A stretch of DNA of 64,000 bases from positions 62,001 through 126,000 of the forward strand of contig JAUHWH010000008.1 in NCBI GenBank assembly GCA_030424715.1, in the 5' to 3' direction. The notes under the pieces were generated by a model that was not told where the DNA came from, ran no database searches, and saw nothing but the letters and a program-made list of their open reading frames with translations. The stretch's first letter is position 1, and each line of letters starts with the position of its first letter. Positions 17,438 to 26,249 of the stretch are shown piece by piece. This DNA is from Bdellovibrionia bacterium. Lineage in GTDB: Bacteria; Bdellovibrionota; Bdellovibrionia; Bdellovibrionales; JAGQZY01. The position numbers and the translations under genes are program-made.

Positions 17438-17464
17438 TTAAGTTCCCAAGCCAAAAGCCGATAA
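17438..17464 (+). promoter_or_regulatory. Strong FliA (sigma-28) promoter match before FecR gene
   Basis: TTAAGTTC, exactly 11 nt, then GCCGATAA. The -10 box is a perfect match to the enterobacterial flagellar consensus and the -35 matches 6 of 8. It ends 35 bp before the FecR gene start. The upstream HAD gene ends at 17325, so the site is intergenic. Confidence 0.6.
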
Positions 17465-17499
17465 ATCTTCTATAGAATAACTCTAAATTCGAGGAGCCT

Positions 17500-18780
17500 A
17501 TGGTTCGTTTAATGATCATCTTCGCCGCCTTTATGTTCTGTACCCAATCTTACGCCGCCGATTGCGGACTTTTTAAGGTTGTTAAAGGTAAAGTGAGTTT
17601 TAAGAAGAACGGGAAAAACAAATTCCGTAAGGCCACAAAAAATAAAAAGGTCTGCCAAGGTGCTACCGTCAAAACGGAAGCCGCCTCGCGCGCCAAGATC
17701 ATTATGGCAGACAAAAACGAAATCAATATCTCTCCAAACACTGAACTTGTCATTGAAGTCTACCAAACCGATCAGAAAGCTGTTCTTAATGTGATCAACG
17801 GTAAGGTTCGCTCCAACGTTAAACGAAAGTATCAAGACAGTAATGCCAGTCATTATCGCGTGAAGACCAAGTCGGCGGTGGCCGGGGTTCGTGGTACCGA
17901 ATTTATGGCAAGCTACAATGCCCAGACCAACCAAGCCCGCGTCGTAACCTTTGAAGGGGAAGTGGCCGTTGGACAAATGCAAGGCAACAACTTTGTGGCC
18001 ACTGTGACTGTTAAACCCGGTCAGTTCACTTCGAACTCACCAGGACAACCGCCCCACCCCGCTAAAGAAGTGCCGCCTCAAGAGCTGGCGCAAATGGATC
18101 AAGAGACCAACCTTGGTGAACCTTCTGGCGCGGGTGATAAACAACCAGCCAGCACCAACCAAGATTCGAACTCCGACGATGCCGGTGATTCAAAAGACGG
18201 CCCCGCAGCCGATGAACCCGCCGGAAAAGATGACGCCGCCGGTGATTCCGCAGGGCAAGACGATGCTGCCGGTGACAAACCAAAAAGTAACGACGGAGTC
18301 TCTGGTGAGAAAGGTGGCGATTCCGCCGCCGATCAAGCCGGCGAGCCTGACAACAATCAAAAAGATGCGGGCGGCTCGGGAGCCAATCCATCGGATACCA
18401 ATGGCGAACAACGGAAACCCGCATCAAAGCCGGCCCCCGCTCCTGGTCCAGATGACGGAGCCAGACCAACTGACCCAACTGACCCAGGTCCCTCACCTCG
18501 GAAACCTACACCAGGACCTAGAACTCCAGCACCAGGACCTAGAACTCCAGCACCAGGACCTGGAGCTCCTGGCCCCGATACTCCTCCGACAGATCCTCTT
18601 CCGCCACCAGATTTACCAAAAGGACCGATGCCCGGGGGGCCACCTCTTCCTCCCACGGTTTTTTTGCCGCCGGACGTGAGTGATATCACTAATGTGTGTG
18701 GAGCCGCTTGTAACGATGCTGTGATCAATAACAATCAAAAGGTTAAGGTCATTATCAATACGATTCTCCCGGGCCAGTGA
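17500..18780 (+). CDS. Secreted FecR-domain protein with Pro/Gly-rich tail
   Basis: The 426-aa protein has a signal peptide (MVRLMIIFAAFMFCTQSYAAD) and a FecR domain at about 22-180: KVSFKKNGK, GATVKTEAASRAKI, INISPNTELVIE, then TKSAVAGVRGTEFMA and VTFEGEVAV. A long disordered region follows, first acidic/Ala-rich repeats (DDAAGDSAGQDDAAGDK) and then Pro-rich repeats (PGPRTPA). It ends in a short conserved-looking tail with two Cys (VCGAACNDAV). FecR domains of this exported kind often occur with outer membrane proteins; here the next gene encodes one. GAGGAG precedes the start, a FliA-like promoter lies upstream, and a strong terminator follows. Confidence 0.88.
   Translation: MVRLMIIFAAFMFCTQSYAADCGLFKVVKGKVSFKKNGKNKFRKATKNKKVCQGATVKTEAASRAKIIMADKNEINISPNTELVIEVYQTDQKAVLNVINGKVRSNVKRKYQDSNASHYRVKTKSAVAGVRGTEFMASYNAQTNQARVVTFEGEVAVGQMQGNNFVATVTVKPGQFTSNSPGQPPHPAKEVPPQELAQMDQETNLGEPSGAGDKQPASTNQDSNSDDAGDSKDGPAADEPAGKDDAAGDSAGQDDAAGDKPKSNDGVSGEKGGDSAADQAGEPDNNQKDAGGSGANPSDTNGEQRKPASKPAPAPGPDDGARPTDPTDPGPSPRKPTPGPRTPAPGPRTPAPGPGAPGPDTPPTDPLPPPDLPKGPMPGGPPLPPTVFLPPDVSDITNVCGAACNDAVINNNQKVKVIINTILPGQ
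18511..18573 (+). repeat. 21-bp tandem repeat inside FecR gene
   Basis: Three copies of a 21-bp unit beginning CCAGGACCTAGAACTCC; the first two are identical and the third diverged. They encode PGPRTPA repeats in the Pro-rich region. Copy number could vary by slippage without a frame change. Confidence 0.8.
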
Positions 18781-18806
18781 GTTTGCTTGCCCTACCTTTG
18801 GAAAAT

Positions 18807-18836
18807 AAAAGCCAAGACCTTTGTCTTGGCTTTTTT
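18807..18836 (+). terminator. Rho-independent terminator of FecR gene
   Basis: GCCAAGAC CTTT GTCTTGGC, extended by A-T pairs and ended by six T. Confidence 0.93.
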
Positions 18837-18893
18837 CGTTTTTCAATACCCCAAACCCTAGCCCCGTCCTTTGCCCAATCCGGGGGGCAAGCG

Positions 18894-18922
18894 TTGTCAT
18901 AACTTACTGAAGCCTTTAGACT
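18894..18922 (+). promoter_or_regulatory. Putative housekeeping promoter of the TPR/barrel gene
   Basis: TTGTCA, 17 nt, TAGACT: 5 of 6 and 4 of 6 matches to the sigma-70 boxes at ideal spacing, about 30 bp before the ATG. Together with the terminator just upstream it suggests independent transcription from the FecR gene. Confidence 0.4.
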
Positions 18923-18953
18923 ATTCTCATAGTTTTCAAGAAGGACAACTGAG

Positions 18954-21083
18954 ATGAAACAACTTGTTATGATGGCGATTCTATTGAGTCTCGGCTCACA
19001 AGCATGGGCCCAAAAAAATCGCTTCAAAGTCTACAAAAGAAATAGCACCGAACGTGCGGTCATTAAAAACTCAAGACCTCTTGCCGTCTACTACGAGAAA
19101 GTGTCCTGGAACGAAAACCCCACAGCCATTGAATCAGGCTATATGTATTTACGAGACAACCAGTCAGGCGAGCTCACTGAACTGCTTTTGCATGAGACAA
19201 AGCCCGACTCCGGAGTCTTTAGTACACAATTCCCCATCGGCGCCCTAAAGCAGGCGCGCATCGCCACCGAGATTTATTCAGCACCGCCCTCTATGCTGGT
19301 TAAAGGCAACCGACTTGAGTTAATGAAGACTTTTATTGAAGATGGCTCGATCAAGCGAAAACCCTTTTTACTAAGAGTTTTACGAAACAAAGGTCAGGTT
19401 ATCGATATCTTTGACACCAAAGGCCAGGCTCTGACCGCCTACGAAGAGTTCAAAACCCAGTTGGGCCTCGCTGCCGATGGTACCGAAAGCCAAAGTATTA
19501 TTGAAATCGCCAACCAAAAAGGAGCGATCAAGACAAAAGCGGTGGATTCTTCGACTCTGCAGTCTCTGTTTATGGCCAATGAGAGCGGGCAACAGGCAAC
19601 CAACGAGAAAAATGCCGAACTCCGCGAAGTCTTATTGAACATTGAAAAAAAGCGCCGTGCAAAAGTCAAAGCCGAGGAAAAAGTTTGGCCTGCTAGTTTA
19701 GAAAAGGCCAACGAAAAGAAAGCGGTGGACACAGTCAAAAGTGCGGTTACCAAGCTCACCGCTGGAGAACTAGAAGGTTCAATGAATGAGTTTTTAGAGG
19801 CCTCGAACCTCAACCCTTCTGAAGAAGACTTTTATCAACAGTATGGGGTCAGTCTGTTTCGCAACAAAAACTTCAATCAAGCCATTGTGGTCCTACAAAA
19901 CTCTAGTCCCTCGAAAAACCGACTGGCTGAGAAAGACTTTTATATCGCAATGTCTTTCTTTCAACTGAAAGACTACCCCAATGCCGTAGAATACTTTGAT
20001 AAGGTGATTCAATCGGGCAACGCTTCTTTTGGCCCGACCTCGGCTTTCTACAAAGGATCAGCCCTTATCGAGTTGCAAGAGTTCGATAAAGCCAAAGAAG
20101 CTTTTCAATATGTCTTGGACAATTCGAAAGACCCAAAACTAGATCAACAGGCCGAAAAATACATTGAATACTCTTTAGATAGAAAAGCCTTGGCTGAAAA
20201 GCAATCCAACTGGTTTTTCTTGGATGGGGTGCTCGGTCTTATCTATGACTCCAATATTATCTTGGCAGACGACCAACTGTTGGGGCGTGGTGACATCACC
20301 AATGAAAACGGCTGGCGCTTTCTAGCCCAAGTGACACCAAAGTTCCGCCCCTATTACTCTGAGAAAAATGAAATCAATATTGCCCTGAACCTCACCACCA
20401 TGAAGAGTTTCACTGATGGCTTTGCCACCAACGCTCGGGCGGAGACGGCCGACCCTCTACTACTGGGCTTGAGTGTTCCATGGACTCACCGAACCACTAT
20501 AGGGGGCAAGGGATACTTTTTTGACCTGGCTCCTGGGTACGACTCTATTATTATGGATTTGGACGGCACAGGTGCTGCCACCATCACCAACTCGACGAAG
20601 CTGGACTTTCGTAACACATGGATCATTAACAAAAACTGGATCGCCAAGGGTGATTTAAGCCTGAGCTCCAATGATGCCAATATTTTAGGAGACGAGACAA
20701 GTGCCGATGCCTTCGGTACAGCCTTGCGACTTTCCAGTATTTTTATCCTCAACAAAGATCTTGAGCGTTACCTGATCCCTGACATCGGATACCGAATCAA
20801 CGCCGCCGAGGCTTCGACATTTGCTTTCAATCGGATCGATTTTGGACTCACCTACACCTCATCCATCTTTGACTCGTTTATGTGGAACAACCGTATCGCT
20901 TATTTTTTAGCAAACTACGAAAGCAATCGGACCGACAACAACTACACTCTTTCGTCGGGCGTCTCTAAAAGAATCAACAGTCATTGGAACTGGGGCCTTA
21001 TGGCCACCTACACGATCAACAACTCGACGACAAATCAGTATGACAAATACAATTTTGTGTCGACCTTTTCGTTTTCTTATTAA
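18954..21083 (+). CDS. Outer membrane protein with TPR repeats and C-terminal beta-barrel
   Basis: The 709-aa protein has a signal peptide (MKQLVMMAILLSLGSQAWAQ), an N-terminal beta-rich domain (to about 130, with ETKPDSGVFSTQF), a charged helical linker, TPR repeats (about 265-405: SEEDFYQQYGVSLFRNKNFNQAI and following), and a C-terminal part of about 290 residues with alternating strands. The last residues are YNFVSTFSFSY, an aromatic end typical of outer membrane barrels. TPR plus barrel resembles porin-like assembly factors, but no exact family is recognised. It follows the FecR protein and may work with it at the outer membrane. The end overlaps the convergent recO stop by 4 nt. Confidence 0.8.
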   Translation: MKQLVMMAILLSLGSQAWAQKNRFKVYKRNSTERAVIKNSRPLAVYYEKVSWNENPTAIESGYMYLRDNQSGELTELLLHETKPDSGVFSTQFPIGALKQARIATEIYSAPPSMLVKGNRLELMKTFIEDGSIKRKPFLLRVLRNKGQVIDIFDTKGQALTAYEEFKTQLGLAADGTESQSIIEIANQKGAIKTKAVDSSTLQSLFMANESGQQATNEKNAELREVLLNIEKKRRAKVKAEEKVWPASLEKANEKKAVDTVKSAVTKLTAGELEGSMNEFLEASNLNPSEEDFYQQYGVSLFRNKNFNQAIVVLQNSSPSKNRLAEKDFYIAMSFFQLKDYPNAVEYFDKVIQSGNASFGPTSAFYKGSALIELQEFDKAKEAFQYVLDNSKDPKLDQQAEKYIEYSLDRKALAEKQSNWFFLDGVLGLIYDSNIILADDQLLGRGDITNENGWRFLAQVTPKFRPYYSEKNEINIALNLTTMKSFTDGFATNARAETADPLLLGLSVPWTHRTTIGGKGYFFDLAPGYDSIIMDLDGTGAATITNSTKLDFRNTWIINKNWIAKGDLSLSSNDANILGDETSADAFGTALRLSSIFILNKDLERYLIPDIGYRINAAEASTFAFNRIDFGLTYTSSIFDSFMWNNRIAYFLANYESNRTDNNYTLSSGVSKRINSHWNWGLMATYTINNSTTNQYDKYNFVSTFSFSY

Positions 21084-21676
21084 AGACGTTCTTCCCGGAT
21101 GCTGATGTCGCTCTCTCTGAGTCGACGGCGAGTGAGCTGAGCCAAATAGGTGTGCTCGTCCGGGGTCAACTCGATTTGACGATGCAAGTGAATGGGCTTG
21201 GCGACAAACTCGGCGACATCGTCATCAAGACCTAAAAAGCCCAAATAGTACAAATACTTTAACTCGAACTGTAGCTTTAAGGTTTGAGGAGCATCGGTCA
21301 CCTCAAGTGCTCTTAAAGTATTGCCCAATAAGTCAAACAAGCGCTTGTTATCGGGCAAGCCCTCGTAGGTGGCTTTCGAAATCAGTTTTAAAAAATGAAA
21401 GGATAACTCTAGTTTTTTATAGTCATCACGCAGACCGCTGAAGGGGTAGATAACCTTAGCCTCTTGTACATAGAGGTAGCCCGATTTTGCTTCGGTGTAA
21501 GAGATCTCAACAAAATTCAGCGGCTCTAAAACCCCACCACTAAAGCGTCTCTTGCTCATCAACGCATTCTTGGCGGTAAAAACCAGGCGCTCCCCCTCTT
21601 TACTTAAAGCATCGATAATAAGGTCGGCATCTTTAAACGGCTTGGCGCGAAGATTGATAAACCTACCAGACGGCAT
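21080..21676 (-). CDS. recO: RecO-like DNA repair protein
   Basis: RecO helps load RecA at gaps through RecFOR. The N-terminal OB-fold pattern is visible: RAKPFKDADLIIDALSKEGERLVFTAKNAL, RFSGGVLEPLNFVEISY, followed by a helical region. At 198 aa it is shorter than the usual 230-250 aa, and the zinc cysteines found in many RecO proteins are missing. The track start is a TTG at 21697. ATG at 21676 (MPSGRFINL) fits the family better and leaves a 14-nt overlap with mgtE, on the same strand. Confidence 0.7.
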   Translation of the reverse strand: MPSGRFINLRAKPFKDADLIIDALSKEGERLVFTAKNALMSKRRFSGGVLEPLNFVEISYTEAKSGYLYVQEAKVIYPFSGLRDDYKKLELSFHFLKLISKATYEGLPDNKRLFDLLGNTLRALEVTDAPQTLKLQFELKYLYYLGFLGLDDDVAEFVAKPIHLHRQIELTPDEHTYLAQLTRRRLRESDISIREERL

Positions 21677-23003
21677 AGTAGAACACCAAAATTCCAATGG
21701 CCGACATATTAGAAAGAATCATGGAAACCGAAGGACCCGAGACAATCGGATCAAAATTGAGACGTCTTATAAAAAGAGGGACGCCCATGGAAACCAAAAC
21801 CGTTGCTAACATCTGCAGAGCCAACACACCACTGAGAACAAGGGGAATATTAATGGAGGATTGAGTGAGTAAGGTTCCGGCTAGAAACAAGAGGCTTATT
21901 AACAGAGACAGGCTCAGCCCAATGAATAGCTCTTTCTTGAGATCCGACCAAGATTTCAGCGTCGAGGTGGCATGACGCCGGAGCAGCCCCACCAGCATCG
22001 TGACCGTCTGGCTACTTAATGTGGAGACCACAAAAAAGACCAAAGGCATTAGACAAATAGCCGACACCAACACGGCATCAATTTCAAAGGGCTTTAACGA
22101 GGTCCAAAGTAAAAAGAAGCACAACAGCCCACCGCCACCAGCCATTAGAAGCCAAGGCAAGCGTGCCTTAATGTGAGTCCAATAAGACTCGTCAAGGTCG
22201 GCTCCCCCCATCCCCATGGCATGGATGTCTTCATTGGCTTCTTCTCTGATAACGTCAATCACATCATCTACGGTAATGACACCCACCAAATCGTTATTGT
22301 CGTCGATCACTGGCAAAGATAAGAAATCGTATTTCTCGACCACTCGAGCCACTTCGTTTTGATCCGTTGAGATATCCACCGAAATCACGTCTGTCGACAT
22401 GATGTCTTTCAAGAAATCTTGCGGACGGGACAAAAGAAGTTGTTTTAAACTCAAAACACCCACCAGGCGTTGTGAGTCGTTAATCACGTAGATATAAAAA
22501 GAAATGAGGTCTTCATCCATACTCTGAATGGTCTCGATGGACTCTCGCACAGTAAGGCTCTCACTGATGGTGAGAAACTCAGAGCTCATCAAACCACCCG
22601 CCGAATCCTCGGGGTAACTCATTAGCTCTTCGACCTCTTGCAACTCGTCTCGATTAAGTCCCCTTAGGGCTTGCTGTGAGAGCTCTTCTGGCAGGTGTCC
22701 GAGTAGATCAGCGGCATCATCACTATCCATAAACCCAAGCAGCTGTTGCAATTTGCTGATTTCAAAAATATGAGCGATCTCGAGCTGAAACTTTTTGTTC
22801 AAATGGCTTAAGATATTGGCTTGTCGTTCTGGGTCAGGGATCAACTGAAAGACGGAGATTCGGCCTTCAGTATCAAAAACCTCGAGCACGCTGGCCACGT
22901 CGGCGTCATGCGCTTTGTTGAGAATTCGACGAATGTTTCTCTCAGCCCCTCGACGATGCAACTTGGTGATACTCGTGGCCAATAATTTTGTCTTCTGATC
23001 CAA
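21663..23003 (-). CDS. mgtE: Magnesium transporter MgtE
   Basis: MgtE is a Mg2+ channel in the inner membrane, gated by cytoplasmic Mg2+. The 446-aa protein has the MgtE N domain (about 30-135), two CBS domains (about 140-260: MSSEFLTISESLTVRESIE, MSTDVISVDISTDQNEVARVV) and a C-terminal membrane part with about five helices, including PLVFFVVSTLSSQTVTMLVGLLR, where the pore lies. It starts with TTG preceded by GAGG, 1 nt after the flippase-like gene stop, so the three minus-strand genes form an operon. Confidence 0.95.
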   Translation of the reverse strand: MDQKTKLLATSITKLHRRGAERNIRRILNKAHDADVASVLEVFDTEGRISVFQLIPDPERQANILSHLNKKFQLEIAHIFEISKLQQLLGFMDSDDAADLLGHLPEELSQQALRGLNRDELQEVEELMSYPEDSAGGLMSSEFLTISESLTVRESIETIQSMDEDLISFYIYVINDSQRLVGVLSLKQLLLSRPQDFLKDIMSTDVISVDISTDQNEVARVVEKYDFLSLPVIDDNNDLVGVITVDDVIDVIREEANEDIHAMGMGGADLDESYWTHIKARLPWLLMAGGGGLLCFFLLWTSLKPFEIDAVLVSAICLMPLVFFVVSTLSSQTVTMLVGLLRRHATSTLKSWSDLKKELFIGLSLSLLISLLFLAGTLLTQSSINIPLVLSGVLALQMLATVLVSMGVPLFIRRLNFDPIVSGPSVSMILSNMSAIGILVFYYAVW

Positions 23004-23004
23004 A

Positions 23005-23958
23005 TCAAACCTCTTTCTTTTTGTATAACACGAAGACCAGGCCTCCGAGAAGCCCCACTAAGAACTGGACGGCTTGAAAGAAAGTGATTACCAAAACACC
23101 AAACTCCCCGTTTCCGGAGACCTTCTCAAACAAGTAATAGAAGGCCATCTGTCCAACCCCGACCCCGGCGGGGGAAATGGGCAAGATCGTTGCCAAAAAA
23201 CCAAAGGGGAACACCAACAAAAGAACCCAAACGGGAATGTTGACGTCGAGAAAAAAGATAAGAAAGCCACCCATCCCGATAAGAATCCCCTGGGAACACA
23301 AGCTCAACAAGAAAGGCACTAGCATTTGCCTGGGCTTTTGAAAAAAGAAGAACAAGGGGTGCAAAACTTTCTCGAGCAGAGGGTGCGAGCGCAACAGTTG
23401 GTCGATTCTTTTTTTGGGGCTTAAAATCAACAAGGCCAACAACACAGCAAAGCCTGTCAGAATACCAACACTGAGTGTGAAAAAACTGGCCTGCAACAGG
23501 GGCGATAGCTCGTCGTGAAACAGAATCCCAGTGATTCCCGAATAGAGCAAAAGAGCCATCATGCCAAAGATACGGTCCACCAAAATACTCCAGCCAATGA
23601 ACCACTTTTTTTGCTTTTGGTCTCGCATCAGGTACCCTGCCTTGACGACGTCTCCCCCAACCCCACCAGGCATAAAGAAGTTGAAAAATATACCCACCAA
23701 AGACAACCGAACGGTTTCTAAGAAGCTGACAGAGACGTTCTCGAAGCGCAAAAGCACCTGCCACCTGCGACTGTTGATAAGCACCATGATGAGAAAGAGG
23801 AGACAACCACTCCCCCACACCAGGGGTGAGTTGATCTTGTTGAGTGCCTTTAAATCGAAGCGTCCCGATTGTATCAGCCAATAGATTAACCCACCGGCCA
23901 AAGAGAGCTTTATTACCGGCATCAGCCATTGCTTCAGAAGATTTTTCTTGATAACCAT
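23005..23958 (-). CDS. Flippase-like integral membrane protein (UPF0104 / LPG synthase TM family)
   Basis: The 317-aa protein has about eight membrane helices and the family signature FFNFFMPGGVGGDVVKAGYLMR plus SILVDRIFGMMALLL. Members share the fold of the membrane domain of MprF and AglD and are thought to move lipids or lipid-linked sugars across the membrane. It is the first gene of the flippase-mgtE-recO operon, with AAGGA before the ATG. The divergent neighbour ugd makes UDP-glucuronate, so a role in envelope polysaccharide or lipid modification is possible but only inferred. Confidence 0.85.
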   Translation of the reverse strand: MVIKKNLLKQWLMPVIKLSLAGGLIYWLIQSGRFDLKALNKINSPLVWGSGCLLFLIMVLINSRRWQVLLRFENVSVSFLETVRLSLVGIFFNFFMPGGVGGDVVKAGYLMRDQKQKKWFIGWSILVDRIFGMMALLLYSGITGILFHDELSPLLQASFFTLSVGILTGFAVLLALLILSPKKRIDQLLRSHPLLEKVLHPLFFFFQKPRQMLVPFLLSLCSQGILIGMGGFLIFFLDVNIPVWVLLLVFPFGFLATILPISPAGVGVGQMAFYYLFEKVSGNGEFGVLVITFFQAVQFLVGLLGGLVFVLYKKKEV

Positions 23959-24007
23959 ATTCCTTAGTTTCTAAACTTTTGAGTGGACTCTTGCCAAGGT
24001 AAAGATT

Positions 24008-25318
24008 ATGGAAATTGCAGTTGTTGGAACCGGTTACGTTGGACTCGTTGCTGGAGTGTGTTTTGCTGATGTGGGTCATAATGTGACCTGTGTCGACAAC
24101 AACCCTGAAAAGATCAACGCCCTTAATGATGGCAAGATCCCCATTTTTGAGCCAGGCCTTGAGGACATCATTCGCTCTGCCAAGAGCCGTCTCACTTTCA
24201 CACTCGATCTGAAGCAGGCCCTGGATAACTCTGAGGTGGTTTTTATCGCCGTAGGAACACCGGAGACCGCCGATGGCAGTGCCGACCTGGGCCCCACCTT
24301 TAGTGTGCTCGAGGGCATTTGTAAGGCCGCCAAAGAGCCTAAAATTATCGTGCTCAAAAGCACAGTCCCTGTTGGCACCAGCAAGAAGGTGCAACAGTAC
24401 ATCGATGAAAATAGTGATTTTTCCCATGAGGTTGTGAACAATCCTGAGTTCCTCAAAGAGGGCGCAGCGATCGATGACTTCTTGCGTCCCGATCGAGTGG
24501 TGATAGGTTGTAAAACGGAGCACGCTGAAAAAGTGATGAGTGAAATCTACGGACCTTTCGTTCGCAACGGTCACCCCATCTTGTTTATGTCCAATACGGC
24601 AGCGGAACTGACCAAATACGCCGCCAACTCTTTTCTCTCTGTAAAGATCAGCTTCGCTAACGAGCTCGCCGCTCTGGCTGACAAAGTGGGTGCGGATATC
24701 GACGAGGTCCGTGCTGGCTTCACTTCAGATGGTCGAATCAATCCTTCTTTCTTTTACCCTGGTTCTGGTTACGGTGGCAGCTGCTTTCCGAAAGATGTGC
24801 AGGCTCTCATCCACACGGCCGAAGAGGCGGGCACCACCATGAACATCGTGAAAGCCGCCGACGCCGTCAATGATAAGCAAAAGACCATTATTGTGGATAA
24901 GGTAATGGCTCGCTACCCAGACGTGAAAGGTAAGACTTTTGCACTTTGGGGATTGGCTTTCAAACCACGCACCGATGACGTCCGAGAAGCACCGGCCCAC
25001 TACGTGATCAAAAAGCTCACCGAAGCTGGCGCCAAAATAGTAGCCTACGACCCCATCGCCACTGAAACGGCCCGCAATCACTTTAAAACGGATTTTACCA
25101 TTGCCGACTCCCCTATTGCGGCCTGTGAAAATGCCGACGCTCTTTTGATCGTTACTGAATGGAACGAGTTTCGAAACCCCGATTTCGAAGCGCTTGCAAA
25201 AAAACTAAAAGAACGGGTTATTTTTGATGGTCGAAATGCCCTCAACCCCGACGATGTCAAAAGGCATGAGTTTGAGTACCACTGCGTGGGTCGTCAATCT
25301 CTGTTCAGTGAGGTTTAA
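24008..25318 (+). CDS. ugd: UDP-glucose 6-dehydrogenase
   Basis: Ugd oxidises UDP-glucose twice with NAD+ to UDP-glucuronate. The 436-aa protein has the Rossmann motif GTGYVGLVAGVCFADVGHNV, VGTPE, STVPVGTS, NPEFLKEG, and the catalytic-Cys motif PGSGYGGSCFPKDVQAL. The C-terminal UDP-binding domain has WGLAFKPRTDDVREAPA. It is directly followed, with no gap, by the decarboxylase that uses its product, so the two form one pathway operon. Confidence 0.97.
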   Translation: MEIAVVGTGYVGLVAGVCFADVGHNVTCVDNNPEKINALNDGKIPIFEPGLEDIIRSAKSRLTFTLDLKQALDNSEVVFIAVGTPETADGSADLGPTFSVLEGICKAAKEPKIIVLKSTVPVGTSKKVQQYIDENSDFSHEVVNNPEFLKEGAAIDDFLRPDRVVIGCKTEHAEKVMSEIYGPFVRNGHPILFMSNTAAELTKYAANSFLSVKISFANELAALADKVGADIDEVRAGFTSDGRINPSFFYPGSGYGGSCFPKDVQALIHTAEEAGTTMNIVKAADAVNDKQKTIIVDKVMARYPDVKGKTFALWGLAFKPRTDDVREAPAHYVIKKLTEAGAKIVAYDPIATETARNHFKTDFTIADSPIAACENADALLIVTEWNEFRNPDFEALAKKLKERVIFDGRNALNPDDVKRHEFEYHCVGRQSLFSEV

Positions 25319-26245
25319 ATGAAAATTCTCGTTGCTGGCGGCGCCGGCTTTATTGGTAGCCACTTGGTGGATCGCTTGCTCAACGATGGTCATACTGTGG
25401 ATGTGATCGACAATTTTGTCACCGGTCGCAAAGAGAACATTGCCCACCTGACAGAAAACTCACAGTTCACACTGATCGAACAAGACATTGTGAAAGAGGT
25501 CCCTGACAAAAAATACGACCGCATTTACAATCTAGCGTCACCGGCGTCACCCATCGACTTTGCCAAGATTCCATTTGAAATTTTAATGGTGGGATCCATG
25601 GGACATAAAAACCTTTTGGACCTAGCCGAGAAAACCGGAGCTCGTATCCTTTTTGCCAGCACAAGTGAAGTGTATGGCGACCCCAAAGTGAATCCCCAGC
25701 CTGAAACCTATTTTGGAAACGTCAACTGCCGAGGGGCGCGCTCTTGCTATGACGAAGCCAAGCGCTTCGGCGAAGCCCTCACCGTTAATTACCAAAAAAT
25801 GAAGGGTGTCGACACTCGCACCATTCGCATCTTCAACACCTATGGCCCACGCATGGCCCCCAATGACGGTCGTGTGATCCCCAACTTTTTTATGCAAGCC
25901 TTAAAGGGCGAGGCGCTGACCATGTACGGTGATGGCACCCAAACCCGCAGTCTTTGTTACGTGAGTGATATGGTCGAAGGCATGACTCGCCTTATGGAGA
26001 GTGATGTCACCGAGCCGGTGAATATCGGCAACACTGACGAAATGACCATCCGTAAAATTGGTGAACTGATCACGGAGTTAACGGGGAGTTCTGCCGACAT
26101 TAAGTTTCTGCCTCTTCCAGAAAATGATCCAAAGCTGCGTCAACCGGACACCTCGCGAGCCAAAGCCCTTTTGGACTGGCAAGCTGTAGTCCCCGCCCAC
26201 AAGGGCCTGCAAGAGACTATGACCTATTTTCAAACTTTTTTGTGA
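25319..26245 (+). CDS. uxs: UDP-glucuronate decarboxylase (UDP-xylose synthase)
   Basis: The 308-aa extended short-chain dehydrogenase turns UDP-glucuronate into UDP-xylose. It has the NAD motif GGAGFIGSHLVDRLL, STSEVYGDP, the catalytic Tyr and Lys in SCYDEAKRFGE, RIFNTYGPRM and DGTQTRSLCYVSDMVEG. The RGARSCYDEAKR region matches the Uxs signature rather than that of 4-epimerases. Its ATG directly follows the ugd stop. UDP-xylose would feed LPS, capsule or exopolysaccharide synthesis; no glycosyltransferase is adjacent. Confidence 0.93.
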   Translation: MKILVAGGAGFIGSHLVDRLLNDGHTVDVIDNFVTGRKENIAHLTENSQFTLIEQDIVKEVPDKKYDRIYNLASPASPIDFAKIPFEILMVGSMGHKNLLDLAEKTGARILFASTSEVYGDPKVNPQPETYFGNVNCRGARSCYDEAKRFGEALTVNYQKMKGVDTRTIRIFNTYGPRMAPNDGRVIPNFFMQALKGEALTMYGDGTQTRSLCYVSDMVEGMTRLMESDVTEPVNIGNTDEMTIRKIGELITELTGSSADIKFLPLPENDPKLRQPDTSRAKALLDWQAVVPAHKGLQETMTYFQTFL

Positions 26246-26249
26246 GTGA

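Noticed and set aside
17509-17982. 157-aa minus-strand ORF inside the FecR gene
   Set aside because: Shadow of a gene with signal peptide and FecR motifs; no ribosome binding site.
23126-24574. 482-aa minus-strand ORF across the flippase-like gene and ugd
   Set aside because: It overlaps two well-supported genes in other frames, has no recognisable domain and has a random-looking composition.
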